Shown here in pieces: positions 11,644 through 23,749 of a stretch of 64,000 nucleotides of DNA. Position numbers and translations under genes: made by a program. The notes under the pieces are model-generated. The model did no database searches, had not been told where the DNA came from, and worked only from the letters and a program-made list of their open reading frames with translations. The number at the start of each line of letters is the position of its first letter. The stretch's first letter is position 1. Source of the DNA: Sipunculus nudus (lineage: Eukaryota > Annelida > Sipuncula > Golfingiida > Sipunculidae); NCBI GenBank assembly GCA_026874595.1, contig CM049308.1, positions 43,101,327-43,165,326 on the forward strand, read 5' to 3'.

Positions 11644-12412
11644 ACGGAACCTAATGTCAACAGATCACGTGTGCGTGATGAACATAAATTTTGTCAAGGA
11701 GATAAAAAAAACCAGATTCTGTAACACTAGGCAGCGTGAAATGTCTAGGGGAATGAATAAAGAAGTCAGTGTTTTTTTTTGTTAACTATAAATTGTACTT
11801 AATACAAATACAACCCTTACATTACAATACACTAAATCAATACAATTACACAGTATAACAGCAGTATAACAACAAATCAATACAATCACAGTCAAATAAA
11901 CAAAGTGCACAGTACCTAGATACCACCACTGTCACAGCGATAAGTCCTGTAAAATGAATAAGCCGGACGAACAGTTCACACAAATTCTCTCGGAGAATAA
12001 CAGTCCAATGTAAAGCTCATGTAACAATCCCGAAAGTAAACTGAAGACCAAATAAGATTCGTCACAAATCCAGAAGAAATGTATAATTGCCGCACTTATC
12101 GGAACAGGTCCCACAATCTGACTCACACGCATCTGTGTCCGCTGGAATATTCTCTCACCTCTGTCCCGGCTCTAAAACACAGCCCCTACCTATAATCTTT
12201 CATCCGAAAACTCTAGAAAATCCCCTTTCACGAACAATCGAAAAGAACAATACACGTGCACAGACGCGAACATTCGAGACAGGCACGGTAGCGAGCTGTT
12301 ACACTTCGCGAGAGTTCAGCCATTACGGATTAAACTGAGAGTGCAACACCCGGCCAGGCGGCCACTACAACACGAGTTACGCCCGTGTCACACAATAAAA
12401 AAGACATCTGTA

Positions 12413-12415
<3 letters not shown>
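11640..12415 (-). mobile_element. Solo-LTR-like element, copy A (minus strand)
   Basis: Its reverse complement matches 55802-56547 along most of the length. Shared landmarks include TCTAGGGGAATGAATAAAGA (seen here on plus), CACTAGGCAGCGT and TGTTATACTGTGTAATTGT. Plus-strand ends are TGTTACGGAACC at 11640 and CATCTGTAACT at 12415, so the element has TG...CA-type ends with one terminal base changed. Nothing inside codes for protein. TG/CA ends, a length of 776 bp, a short AT target repeat and no internal region fit a solo LTR of a retrotransposon; a DNA element with very short inverted ends is the alternative. Confidence 0.65.

Positions 12416-12470
<55 letters not shown>
12416..12470. repeat. 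(TA)n tract right of the LTR-like insert
   Basis: Pure TA over about 50 bp, then CACGTATGCGTATG of the host repeat. Confidence 0.9.
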
Positions 12471-12473
<3 letters not shown>

Positions 12474-13070
12474 GTATGCGTATGAAGCACAGTTCGAACG
12501 TGCGGGTTCCGAATGCGGACTTTTGAACTCCAGCCGTGTTGGATTTTTCCGGGAGCCGTCATACGGATGCCACATCACATGCGATATATCAGTTGCCATA
12601 GTGTGCCTTTTTCTTTGGAAAAGATGAAAGAGCTAACAGAGCTTAGGCTGCGTAAACGATGAACGATCAGTCTTCGAATTACGGCCCGGAAGCCATCTCT
12701 AGGTAAAGTATGGTAGGAGATGGCCACCTTGTAGGCATGGTTGCTGAGATACGATATTAATGCTCTTCAGGCCTTCTTACCTCGCCAGTATAAATGTTTA
12801 AACTGAATATTGAACTAAAATATTCTACACTAAAATTTTAAGAAATTTTTAATTATTAGTCTGTGCGTCTACCACAATAAATTGGTCATCCAACCTGCAC
12901 ATAGGGAAGGGACATGTATGGAAAGGCAGCCTAAGTTGTATTTTTATTGATGGTTGAAGTGGTGTTTTACGTTTGCCTGTTAATGATTTTAATTTTATAG
13001 GATTTTCTGACGTATCTTTTTTATTCTGGTCACGGTGTCCTGAAACAACTGTTACGAAATGTAAGGCCTT

Positions 13071-13092
13071 ACAACAACAACAACAACAAAAA
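13071..13092. repeat. (CAA)n microsatellite
   Basis: CAACAACAACAACAACAA-type run in an otherwise unremarkable 200-bp gap between two repeat blocks. Confidence 0.85.
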
Positions 13093-13138
13093 CTTTTGTG
13101 CCCGGTGACCCAATCGACCGTTAAAGCTCACGCCTACC

Positions 13139-14195
13139 CAACAGGTTTCAGCTCAGCTGGCTGAAAGGCATCTGAGCTATAGCGAACACTCTTTGTCCGT
13201 CGTCCGTCCGTCCGTCCGTCTGTCTGTCTGTCTGTCCGTTAACAGGGCACAAATCGTAACCGTTGGACCTAGAAACTTTAAACTGAACACCCATGGAGGT
13301 TCATCAAAATTTCCTATGAAACCCTGAAATTAGGTCACTGCGAACTAAATCCTCCGAGCTATGGGGCTTGTAAGTACCCCCACGAATAATTAAAAAGTTG
13401 ATACAAAAGCTCCAGTATCTAAATAACTGATGCATTGATTGCCATGATTCTGTCCAGACGTATTGGTCATGGAGTGTTTCATCAGTTTCTGAAGGCTCGT
13501 TGCGCCATCTGTATTTTTTCTAATTTTTACTTTTTGAAAACTTCAAATGAAGCAGTCTGGCCGTTAATAGGGCACAAAAAGTAACCGATAAATCAGAAAC
13601 TTAAAACTGTACATCCAGGGAGATCCCAGCCAAATCTCCACGGAAACCTGTAATTAGGCCATTGGGACTTATATTTTTGAGCTACAGGCCAAAAAGATGA
13701 TTTTAAGCACCCAGATAGTCAGACGGGGCATAAATTGTATCTATATGGCCTAGAATCTTCTAACGCAATATCCAGGAGAGTCTTCGACAATTCTTCTTTG
13801 ATTCCTGAAATAAGGTCACTGTGACCTATATTCTGTGAGCCACGAACAGAAAACCTAATTTTGAGCACCCAAAAAGTCACAGGGGGTACAAATCTTAACT
13901 GTCTTTCTGAATGTATATCAAGGTCATTGTTATGCCTCCTTGGAAATCCAAAATAAGGTCACTGTGAACTATATTCTGTGAGCTATGTGAAAGAATATGA
14001 TTTGAGTTCCCTGTAAGTCAGATGGACACAAGTTGTAGCAGATTGACATAGAAACTTCTAACCAAACATCTGCTGAGTTCCTTGTAAAATATTTTTGACA
14101 CCCTTAAAACATGATTTTGAGCTCTCTGGGGGTCATTCTACCCTTTGTTCAAGGTTCCTTCAGAAAAATTTTCACCAGAGGTAATCTAACGGTAA
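13139..14195 (+). mobile_element. Family I element, copy c, 3'-truncated
   Basis: Begins CAGCTCAGCTGGCTGAAAGG then CATCTGAGCTATAGCGAACA, followed by GTCC/GTCT tetranucleotides (13196-13242) and units with GGGCACAAATCGTAACCGTT and GGTCACTGTGACCTATATTC. The last units near 14100 decay, and no CAGCTGAGCG plus palindrome end is found. Non-coding. Confidence 0.75.
13196..13242 (+). repeat. (GTCC)n(GTCT)n tetranucleotide run at the element 5' end
   Basis: GTCCGTCCGTCCGTCC runs into GTCTGTCTGTCTGTC. Nearly every family I copy has a shorter form of this run at the same place, so it belongs to the element. Confidence 0.9.
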
Positions 14196-15002
14196 TTTTG
14201 GTTGTCAAAAGTTCTTATAACGCCTTAGTGAATGATGTATGAACTTGTTTGTCGACAACATTTTTGTAAACACAGCAACGTTGACATACGGGAAAACATG
14301 TAACCTGAGGTAGTAGGTTGCATATATGCAGATGTAGAAAGGTCACTTGCTGCAAAACGCCATTTGCAAAGCACTGGTTTATCTGACTTGCTGCCATATT
14401 CCCTTGTCGAATTGTTTGATTATTTTGGCGGGCCCCCCACATATTATAAACACGTTGAAATAAACTGAATAAGCAGACTGTGTGCAGTTATATCCACGTT
14501 TTCTGGCCCATTTTATAAAAGCTCCAAGAGATTACCTTTAGTTTATAAAGGTCTGATAGGTGATTGGGCCCCTTTAAATTTTATTGTACAGTGATGGAAA
14601 CTTCAATGGACCGTCTAATCACTTGATAAATGACAATCTGCTGACCTTGTGCTGCTACTTATTCAAAATGAGAAACACCAAAATATATGTTTTATTGAAT
14701 TGTATTGGGAAATACGCACCACTGGAACTTGCATCGTTAGGTGACAGTATATATAACTTGGGCGGTCAAGAGGGTAATTTGACGTTATCCTGCTTCAAAG
14801 TTGTTCGACTTGTATGCGAGGTTTTATGGTACACGGGGAATTATTTTACAACTTGCTTGTGAATTGGTGGTAACGATTTTTTTTATTTTGAGCAAAGAAA
14901 AAAAATAAGGAAATAAAAAAAAAACTTACCTATCTACAAACCCACAAGAACTCTCACAAGAACTATTGCCATGACTGGCGATTTCACTTTTGTGTGCATT
15001 GT

Positions 15003-15007
<5 letters not shown>
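14196..15007. other. Unassigned sequence
   Basis: One 92-codon frame (14584-14862) is present but begins and ends without splice or start context and is AT-biased. I do not accept it as a gene. No repeat family was identified. Confidence 0.45.

Positions 15008-15079
<72 letters not shown>
15008..15079. repeat. (TA)n microsatellite, about 72 bp
   Basis: Uninterrupted TA repeats. Confidence 0.95.
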
Positions 15080-15082
<3 letters not shown>

Positions 15083-15601
15083 TATTTATCAGCGTTTTTG
15101 TTATTTTTTCTGATTTTTCTCATGCATGTGTCAAATCTGTTCCTTTATGGGTGTCCCTGAAATATAATTCTTAAGGATTTTGTTGACCTTCATATGTACT
15201 AATATATTTACTTTTACTGTATGTAATGTGCTTTTTATAAATATTCGTTTGTTTGATAACACATGACAATCATTATGTCATTCGACTGTGCCTTTGAAGC
15301 GCTAGTCTTTGTCAGTGTAAATATACACAGATGTGCACCCGCAGTTAGTTACTTGTATCTTGCATCAGTTACCACACGCATTTACATACCCACAGGACAC
15401 GAACAGTGTTTTACTATTGTCTTTGATATTTCAGCCGTGTCAATACTTTGCTTTTACGTATAAATTCTGGATATATCAGTCATATATACGCTATGTCAAA
15501 ATTAAATAAAAGTGCAATCATCTTTCAAAATGAAACAATGATTCTTTGGTATTACAGAAGTTTACTTTTTCAAAGCTGTACTTTTACTATATAAATATAC
15601 A

Positions 15602-15835
15602 CAAGCGGATCCGGGGGGGGGGGGGTTCAGGGAGTGCCCCCCCCCCCCCCCCCCCCGCCGACATAACTTTTTTAAAGGGTTTCAGACCGATTTTTGTTTT
15701 CGACCTGGACCCTTCCCCCCCCTCTCTTTTTCCGGACTTGAAGACATTAATTTAAGGTTTTATTAATAGTCCTCATGCGTTGATCCTCTCCTTTTCCTAA
15801 ATTATAATTTCATCCGAGGGGACGGAGACCTAGGA
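15602..15835 (+). repeat. C-tract repeat, copy 2
   Basis: Same order as copy 1: GCGGATCCGG, G13 (15613-15625), C20 (15637-15656), AAGGGTTTCAGACCGATTTT, a second C-rich block near 15715, CCGGACTTGAAGACATT. Here both a G tract and a C tract are greatly expanded. Confidence 0.75.
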
Positions 15836-15911
15836 GCCGTGTTATCAGAATGTTCTTTCAATGAGAACTGCATAAACCGGATTAAAAGCAACTCAAAGTA
15901 AGGAAAAACAA

Positions 15912-17499
15912 TTTTTAGCTCAGCTGACTATAATTCATCTGAGCAATAGTCGTGGTCCTTTGTCCGTCGGCTGTCCGTTCGTCCGTCCGTTAAACTGGCA
16001 CGTTTTGAAACCATTAGACCTACGAATCCGAAAAAATTAGGCATACAGTTAGATGTCCCCAAAATCTCCTACCATACCGAAAATTAGTTCATTAGGATTT
16101 CGTTCCTTCGAGATATTAAGGATTAACCTCCATTTTCCATAAAAAAAGAACATTATTACACTATAAGACTGCCTAATATCAAAACCAATGATCTGATTTT
16201 GATCATAGTGAATATGCATCTTCTCACTTACATTTTCTATATACATACCAAAAATTAGGTCAGTATTGTGTAATTTGTTGAAGTTATGGGCCCGAACATA
16301 ATGCACCTCATAAAAATAAGGAAATATATTTACTCACTTAACATAAGAATAGCTGAAGCCAGAGACTTTTTTTCAGGGATATAACTCCATTTAATCAAGA
16401 TTCATTTGTATACTAAAAATTAGCTCTAAATTTTTCAAATTTTATAAATTATTTGCATTAAATATAAAATCAGTACCTAAAATTTTGCCCAACTTCGGGT
16501 ATGGAACATTTTTTCCCTGTAAGCACTGTTGGTTTAATTTTCATATCATGCACACGTAAGGATTTCAGCTTCTAAATTCTGAAACTTGAAAGGAATTGAC
16601 AAAAAAACTGTAGCTTTTATTACATTTTTTTATGAGACCATGTCACACCTAGGCTGTATTGAAGCCCCTCTATATGTCCCAATATTGACCTTTATATACT
16701 GCAGCCAGCCAGCTCTTGGATGGCTTCAGCTGGATATAGCTGTTATCCCCCCTCCTCTTGTAATTGTTTTGGCCAAAAACGTAACAATAAACAATAATTT
16801 AAAAAAATATTGGTTTATAATAACAACTTTAAGAAAAATAAATGGAAAAGGAATTTTATGGTTAATGAGTAACAGGGACCTTGCAATTACTGATGTTTTA
16901 TGGATCTTTCATAGATTGCTGAAAAAATATTTCAAATGACACCATGCAGTCACTATTTGTTTTTTTTTTTAATTTCAATCATAAAAATGAAAATTTAATA
17001 ATAAAATAAAATTGTTGTTTACTATAAGGGATTATGTGAAGCAAGTTAATGATAGACAAGGATGCAGTTGATCATATAAAATATTCTTAATTTCCAGGTC
17101 TTTTCCAGATGTTTTATTTGTTGGTTTATTTTTATTTCAAAATAAAAAAAATAAAATATGTCAAAAATTAAAAAAAAAAATACTCAGACAAGTGCTCATT
17201 ACAGATGTCATATATATATATGCTTACTACTGCTTACTACTGCTGTCATTTCATTCATATTTACTCAAATATATTGCAATTTTCAACCCCTCCTAAATAA
17301 ATAAAAAATAAACCACTATATTTTACTCTATTAATCCATCAGTCACATATTACTCACATATTACATTACATTCCTTTGTAATAGCCCTACATGTCCATGA
17401 TATTCATAAGCTTTATCGACTCGATATACTATCACAATGGAGAAACATTTATAGTCCAATCACAATCAGCTGAGCGCCATGACCCATGGGTCCCTTGTT
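15912..17499 (+). mobile_element. Family I element, copy d, complete
   Basis: Begins TTTTTAGCTCAGCTGACTAT (15912) with CTTTGTCCGTCGGCTGTCCG and ends CAGCTGAGCGCCATGACCC, ATGGGTCCCTTGTTA. Its core is AT-rich and differs from copy a: landmarks are TTCCTTCGAGATATTAAGGA and AAAATTAGGTCAGTATTG. The same subfamily recurs at 53635. A 117-codon frame (16586-16939) lies inside; it is low-complexity and AT-rich, and I do not treat it as a gene. Confidence 0.8.
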
Positions 17500-18136
17500 A
17501 TTAGTGCCAAGAAATGTTTGAACAGCAAGGATGGGCGGGCTCTGTAATGCTTCAGTTATCGCCCACAGGCGATTGTTTATGTTTCGAGTGCCTGTGTACA
17601 CATCACTCTTTCTATTTTAACGCATTTACGTTCTGTTTTGGAGGATGAAGACTTCGGTCTGAACTCCTGCAGAGCACAGGTCTTGACCGTAAGGCCCAGG
17701 AATTTCACAAGCTTACAGGTCCTGAAAGGTCATCTATGGAAATTTAAAAAATAAATTCACTATAACCTATGTTATTCTAGTTACAGGGTAAAAAACCTGT
17801 TTGAGCACCCTGGAAACCAAGAATTCTGTCAGTAAAAATTCTTTAAAAAGGCTAGATTTCTCTTAAGATATCTTCATATGTTTATTTTATAATGGTCCTG
17901 GAGTTTAAGAGGTATTAATGGAAAACTCAGACCATTTCTTTTGTCAATAATAAATAACTGATCTGCTATGATTGAGCAACCCACACCACGGGGTACCAGA
18001 AGTAATTAATTACCACTGATCTGCTCACATCCTCTTTGATTTACTGTGGAGGGCGGAGATATGATTTGACCAGGATTTTATCCATCATTTGTCACTAGTT
18101 GCAACTGAACCCTGGTCAGTTGTCCACTCAGTGAAA
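17500..18136. other. Sequence upstream of the exon-like segment
   Basis: 17640-17830 resembles decayed family I material (GGTCATCTATGGAAATT, GAGCACCCTGG). 18000-18136 is unique as far as I can see and would be the 5' untranslated region if the exon at 18137 is real. Confidence 0.35.
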
Positions 18137-18290
18137 ATGGCTTATGACAACGAACTTTATAGAAGATTTTTTAAGTAGGACCTTTGCATGTAGTGTCAAA
18201 AGTTGTAATTCCAAGAGATGTTTCCTATTCAACAATTGAAGAGTTAAACAATTCTTCCAAGGGCAGGCATGGGTATTACATAATGAAGAA
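18137..18290 (+). pseudogene. Exon-like segment with a frame break (candidate first coding exon)
   Basis: An ATG in good context (GAAAATGG) opens a frame beginning MAYDNELYRRFF that stops after 13 codons at 18176. One base-step away a second frame is open from 18175 to 18290; it starts VGPLHVVSKVVIPRD, continues VSYSTIEELNNSS and KGRHGYYIMKK, and then meets GTAAGT at 18291, a near-consensus splice donor. The two parts read like one protein start broken by loss of one base near the T run at 18167-18172. I do not recognise the family. It may be a dead first exon, an assembly error, or a fragment of a mobile-element gene. No following exon was found. Confidence 0.35.
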
Positions 18291-19015
18291 GTAAGTCAGA
18301 TATCATTATTTTTTTTCATTTATTTATATATTTTTTTGTAAATAGTGGTATAGTATGAATATTAATTAATGATTCATTCTTTATTAACACAAACAAAGTC
18401 GATTATTTCTTATTAAGACAGACGTTTGAACCGTTGATATGTAGTATTAAACAGTAGTAAAATATACATAATTAAGAATGGTCATCTCATGACTAAATGG
18501 ATTCTTTTCATATAATAACAAACATTTAATATGTGGACTAAATCGACCAAATAATCATTGCATTATATCATTTGAACTTGATATGTGGCTTTATAGGTGC
18601 CCCTGCATTAAAGCTTATTTTATGTGTATTAATCATTGTTACAGAAAAAAAAAAAATCAGATAAACTGATTTTCACCCGTCAAAGTGTGTTGTAATTCAG
18701 CAGTAACATACATGCCAACAAGAAGTCAGGAATTTCGTGTAATGAATGTGCCATAAAACCAGGCCTGAACGTTATGCCTGGACATTTTAGTCATTTCATA
18801 AAATGCCTGAGTGAATCAGTAATTTCCTGTAAGGCCTGACATTTTATTTCTGTGTGACACAAGTGGAAGTGGGACACTATATACCAAATGCTTGAAACGT
18901 TATATTTTAGGTGTTTTTGAGCGGAATTCGGCATATTTTCGGTAAATAGGCAGTCAAATAAGGAAAACCAGTCTGATTAGACGGTTATGTAGATGTCCTC
19001 CAGTGCTTATTTTAT
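18291..19015. other. AT-rich sequence after the exon-like segment
   Basis: Contains T and A runs and no recognisable feature. It would be intron if 18137-18290 is an exon. Confidence 0.4.
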
Positions 19016-19065
19016 CCCCCCCCCCCCCCCCTTTTGTGTCAAATGCTTACCCCCCCCCCCCCCCC
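19016..19065. repeat. Two C16 tracts
   Basis: C at 19016-19031 and again at 19050-19065, separated by 18 bases. They are not accompanied by the landmarks of the C-tract repeat family. Confidence 0.9.
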
Positions 19066-20559
19066 ACCCAAATTATAGTGCTATATATGCTGTTCATATA
19101 GCCATAATATAAATTATACCCATTTCCTCTCGCTCAGTTATTTATTTACCAGCCTTACTTATTATTCTTGTAGTTAAACTATATAAACGATTGACGAAAT
19201 TCATGTATATAAATAAAGTACGCCATAGCCACACCAAATTAATCTGATCGTTTGAGTTTATTTGCCTGCACAGGGAGAGTCAGGTTTAATGTGTTTAGTA
19301 TTAGGAAGCCGTCACTGCTTGTATAGGGGAACGGTCCACAACTTTTGCTCATTCATTATCGTTAAGTAGCAAGTGACAGAATTATCCAGTGAAGCAGACT
19401 GTTACTGTGAACCAAATGTTGACCCTGGTTTCGAGGCGGGACTGTAGTGCAGGCGGCTTTACTGCGCGGTATTAGAATGGAGTGCCACCCTGTCAGAGTG
19501 TATTAGGGCGGCTGTATTAGTAAACCATTCTTCTTTATAGACAGCGAGAAGCCGCCAATGTATCACACGTGTGTGTTGGCAGAACAGCGGTGACCTGGCG
19601 TAACCTTAGTCCAGCCCGCCGGTTCACCCCCTCTTCCCAGATATACCACCAGTGTTGGATCTCTTAACGTGAGTCGATGAGTGGGAAAAAAGCTTGATAT
19701 CTTTTTCTGACTCCCTCCACACTGGCGTGCTTTACACTTGCAAGGCGTTGTGAGAACACTTCGGATTTTATGTACAGACCAGATCGCATATCGGTATGTA
19801 CATATTTACATATATATTAATTACCCTAGAACAGCATATGACGTATATATACATATAGAAGAACAACTATCTGGTGGTGGCTATCGCTTTTATCTCAACC
19901 AGGCCATTTTGGATGTTACTCTATAATTATTATCAGCATTATATTACCATTTTCTGTTTTAAATCACCAATATGAACATGTGGATTGGTCGTCACTCTTG
20001 AATCTCTAATTGAATTGAGAGAAATACGCTACCTGCTTAGGCTATGGACCTGTAGCTGAAGTGAATTAATTCACAGTTTTGTTCCCGGGCAACACAGTAA
20101 GTATGCCCGTATACCACAATCCATGTGCTTTCACTGATTTATACCCGGAATTTAATATTTTACAATATTGATAGAGCTCAACCCATTTTAAATAACCGCA
20201 TGATAACATTTTTTTCTCAATTCCATGAGAGATCATTATTAATTTATCTTTTCCACGAAAAAAACTTGTTTAATTTTTATGTAAATCTGTAGAAAACCAT
20301 AACAGTCTATATTTTTCAGTCATATATAAGTGACACCCTTTTTCCCATTCGTAAAATATGAATAACATTTGTCAGAATGAAGCATGCAGGCAGTATATTC
20401 ACATTTCACAAGGGCCCAGAGGCACCAATAGTCCCCCCACCCCATGCAAAAATCCAAATGTGGGTATTTTCTGTGACATGCTTTAATTTGGAATTTGCTG
20501 AAATAGGATAATTCAGGATGCAAAGGTGTCTTGTGTAATGGATACAACTAAAGAAGATC
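19066..20559. other. Unassigned, with a GC-richer part at 19290-19740
   Basis: 19430-19620 is markedly richer in G+C (for example GGCGGGACTGTAGTGCAGG) and includes CACACGTGTGTG. It could be a decayed transposon or a CpG-rich regulatory patch. No frame there is convincing. Confidence 0.35.
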
Positions 20560-21995
20560 AGGCGTACAAAACGCTTATAAGTGGCGCTACCTGTTTTTAT
20601 GTATGTGATACATCAATCCACAATCTATGACTGTGGGAAATTTCAGGCCGAAAGCTTACAGCATTCCTTAGATATATTTCACCTTAAATAGACCCATAGA
20701 TGGCCATAATGGAAAATAATTACAGGTGGCTCCAGAAGAGTTCAGTGCATTATAAGCTAGCCAAGAGCTTTCCACAGAAATAAACATGGAGCATATCTGT
20801 TTACCCACTTCTAAGATACAGGTGATTACATGGAATAATGGGCCAAAAACGACTTATTTAAGGTCATGTTCTCTGTCATGGTAAAGAACATGACCTCGTT
20901 TTAAAAAGGCCCACAAGACTTGTCCTGGGTAACGTGACCGTGTCAAAACCGTAGTATTCCCGACTTCTCAGTCTGGGAATACAATGAACCATTCACATGA
21001 ATTATATTTCTGTTTAAATGCATTTTTTTGTTTTTTGTTTTATTTTTATTTTTGATTTTGCTCCAGAATGGATGTGACCAAGGTATATGAATGATATAGT
21101 TGACATTTCCAGACTACTTCAAGAATAACTAGAAAATACCATTTCACCTCGCAGAGCTGACACGAGCACAGGTGGTGCCATCTGCCGGTGAAAAGCCAAT
21201 AGTTGTCGCATGATAATTGAGTCCGCCCAACATGGTTATAATATTTTGCACAATAAATGGAATTATGAAAATACAGAATTTGCTGCTCACCAAAATTCAA
21301 AGACAATTAAACCGTCATTTTAAAAACGGTCCTACTCAATTCAGTTTACAACCCCCCCCCCCCCCCCCCCTTCCCTTTTTCTCTGTTGAGTGTGTATATG
21401 ATTTGGATGCTTCAGTTTTCTTAATTACTGGATTATCCAAATTTTGGGGAAAACAAATGTGGGAGGAAAAAGTAGGTCTAACACAGGTGACACAAACTGC
21501 AGGATACAATGACATGCTCCTCATGTGACTAACATGTGTGGGTTAAATTTGGTCAAGAAATCTGCAGGGGTTGTAGAGCTATCAAGTAAAAGAAGGGGTA
21601 GGAAGGAGAGACGGATGTGGACCATTTCAGTAGTCCTCCCTCCTACGCCAGGGGAATAATTATTCATTTCAATATAATATTCATTGAATTCCCCTAGCTC
21701 CGAGGAATTCTTGCATATGATTTGAAGGCTACAGTGTTTTTATTTACTGACTTATCTGAAGGAGATTAAAAAAAGACCATTTTAGAGCACAGAAAGTCGT
21801 TAATCAGAGGTAGCGCCACCTGCAGGCTATAATTACATGTTGGTTATATGCTTAGTAAGTCTGTAAATTTAGGGCGAAAAGCCGCAAGGGTCATAGAGAA
21901 ATGTGATAAAAGAATTGGGCGGGACTGACTGCCGGACGGACGGACGCGGACCATTTTAGTTGTCCTCTCGCCCACGGTGGGATGACTAATTATAG
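20560..21995 (-). mobile_element. Family IV repeat, two minus-strand units
   Basis: On the minus strand a unit begins near 21990 with CACCGTGGGCGAGAGGACAA and AAAATGGTCCGCGTCCGTCC, and a second begins near 21660 with GGAGGGAGGACTACTGAAAT. Both match the plus-strand copy at 24108. GGTGGCGCTACCT occurs in this orientation, close to the palindrome of families I and II. A C19 tract (21352-21370) interrupts the second unit. Confidence 0.65.
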
Positions 21996-23540
21996 TTGAT
22001 TACCGCAACATAACGATATCCAGTCCATTCTTTCATTGGAACAGGGAGAAAAGAAATTACTGGAAAAGATATAATTGATGAGGTTTATACATGAGTCCGA
22101 TTTCTCAAGTGTTATTTATCATGATTGCTCAAAGATGAAAATAAGCCACAGGTGGGCACTGTGACAAACAAATTTACCATTAATGTGAAAATAAACCTTG
22201 GGTCAACTAGTAGTATACAGCAGACAAATAGGATATATAGTATATTGGAGCGGAACATTAAATAATGTCAGACAACGGTTCCAAGGGCTATATGAAAGAT
22301 TGGTCCGGAGAGATATCGTGTGTGTTTTAGGTGATTTTATGTTTTTTTTTTTTTATCTAAGACCAATAGGTAAGTAGTTATGCTATTCTAAAAGCTGAAA
22401 CTGGCTTTGCCCTCAGATTACTTACGTGTGAAGTATATGACATATATATCGTTGCCGACTGCCCGTCGTGTGTATTGGATATTAGTTGTATCGACAAAGC
22501 AACACCTGTTTTTGAGTGTTAAAGGAGCATCAACCGCATTGCAGCCACGTAAAAAACAGGCTCAGACAGAGTCCGTGAGCTGACTCAACAGTGGTATGGC
22601 TGGCTGACTGAAATGTCAGAAGAACTTTACTCAAAACACAATCCCGTGCTTTCAGGCGGATTGTATTAAGCCTAAAATTGTACGGTAATTATTCCTCATG
22701 GACCCATCAGGCCTGTTTGACATTTTGACCACAGTTTCGCTAAAACAGTAGTAATATGCATGCAAAATTGCAAAATACAGATAAAACGTAAGAGCAATTT
22801 TAATATACAGATGCGAATTCTTATAAATATGTGGTCAGTAAGACACGTTTTCGTCGGCGTGATCAAATATAAATTCAAATTCAAATACCGGGCTTCATAA
22901 TCAGATTTAAATAAGAGTTCAAACCATGATTATAGTTTTAATTCCACCGTAATTTCCACACATTAATTGATGACATATATAAAAGAGATGCATATAGATG
23001 ACATACTGGTGGTTCAAAAAATAATTATACAGTCAGAATTTACATGACACGAGGTATTACTTGTATTTGAACAATATGTAAAAGATTGGCAAGTATACAT
23101 CAAATATAGAGTTTAATGCAAATACAAAGGCCAAGTCTCACACTCAGACACATGCACACACAAATACAATGTATACATACAATTAAATAACTTATAACAT
23201 ATTTGTTCCCTGAGACCCGGACCATTATTTAGCTTAATGTATTTCAACATTATCTGTTTATTAAACACTATATATACAATCTTAACTTTATATATCATTT
23301 TCCTCAAATATAGACGGGTTCCATTGGTGACATGTACACGCGGTTGTTTACAAAACTCTACATGTATGTACTGAGAGAACGAACATGTTACTCAGTTGTC
23401 TCCTGGCTTTCGATTGGAGGTATAAGACCTGATTGACACGTCCTTCAAGCTTGAGCACCGCTTATTTTGATATATTGGGCCTTGTGTATTGACATTAATT
23501 GGTGCAAGTCAGGGTAGCCAGCTAACATAATTACTAACTG
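21996..23540. other. Unassigned sequence
   Basis: A short ATG frame at 22265 (MSDNGSKGYMKDWSGEISCV) ends in TAG followed by GTGATT, but nothing supports it further. The remainder is AT-rich with no feature recognised. Confidence 0.4.
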
Positions 23541-23749
23541 ACAGGACTTGGGATCATTTGGTCCAACTCAGTTTGACACTGAGAAACTTGACATTAGGAA
23601 TCAAAATGACGTTTTCATATATGATAATTGCTTAAAGACTAATTCAGAAGGTAGGGTACAAAATCAGATCATAATATGGATCTTAAGTACTATTCAAAAT
23701 CAGTTTTTCGCCAGCATTTCTCTGGATTGTAATTACACCTTTTCCTTTG

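Larger units (their letters stand above)
11464..12936. mobile_element. Second, diverged copy of the GC-rich element, split by an LTR-like insert
   Basis: Sequence before 11584 (CGTATGCGTATGCAGC-type) and after 12470 (CACGTATGCGTATGAAGC, then GTGTTGGATTTTTCCGGGAG) together match the first copy. The shared core includes TTACGGCCCGG, GAGATACGATATTAAT and CAGTATAAAT, and the copy ends with CATGTATGGAAAGGCAGCCT (12917-12936), a one-base variant of the terminal repeat. The two elements are in direct tandem orientation. TA repeats and an LTR-like element lie in the middle of this second copy. Confidence 0.6.

Noticed and set aside
16586-16939. 117-codon plus-strand frame inside family I copy d
   Set aside because: AT-rich, low-complexity peptide, no splice or start support, and the same region of the sister copy at 53635 is not open.
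22265-22330. Short frame MSDNGSKGYMKDWSGEISCV before TAG-GTGATT
   Set aside because: Only 21 codons, poor start context and a weak donor; no partner exon.
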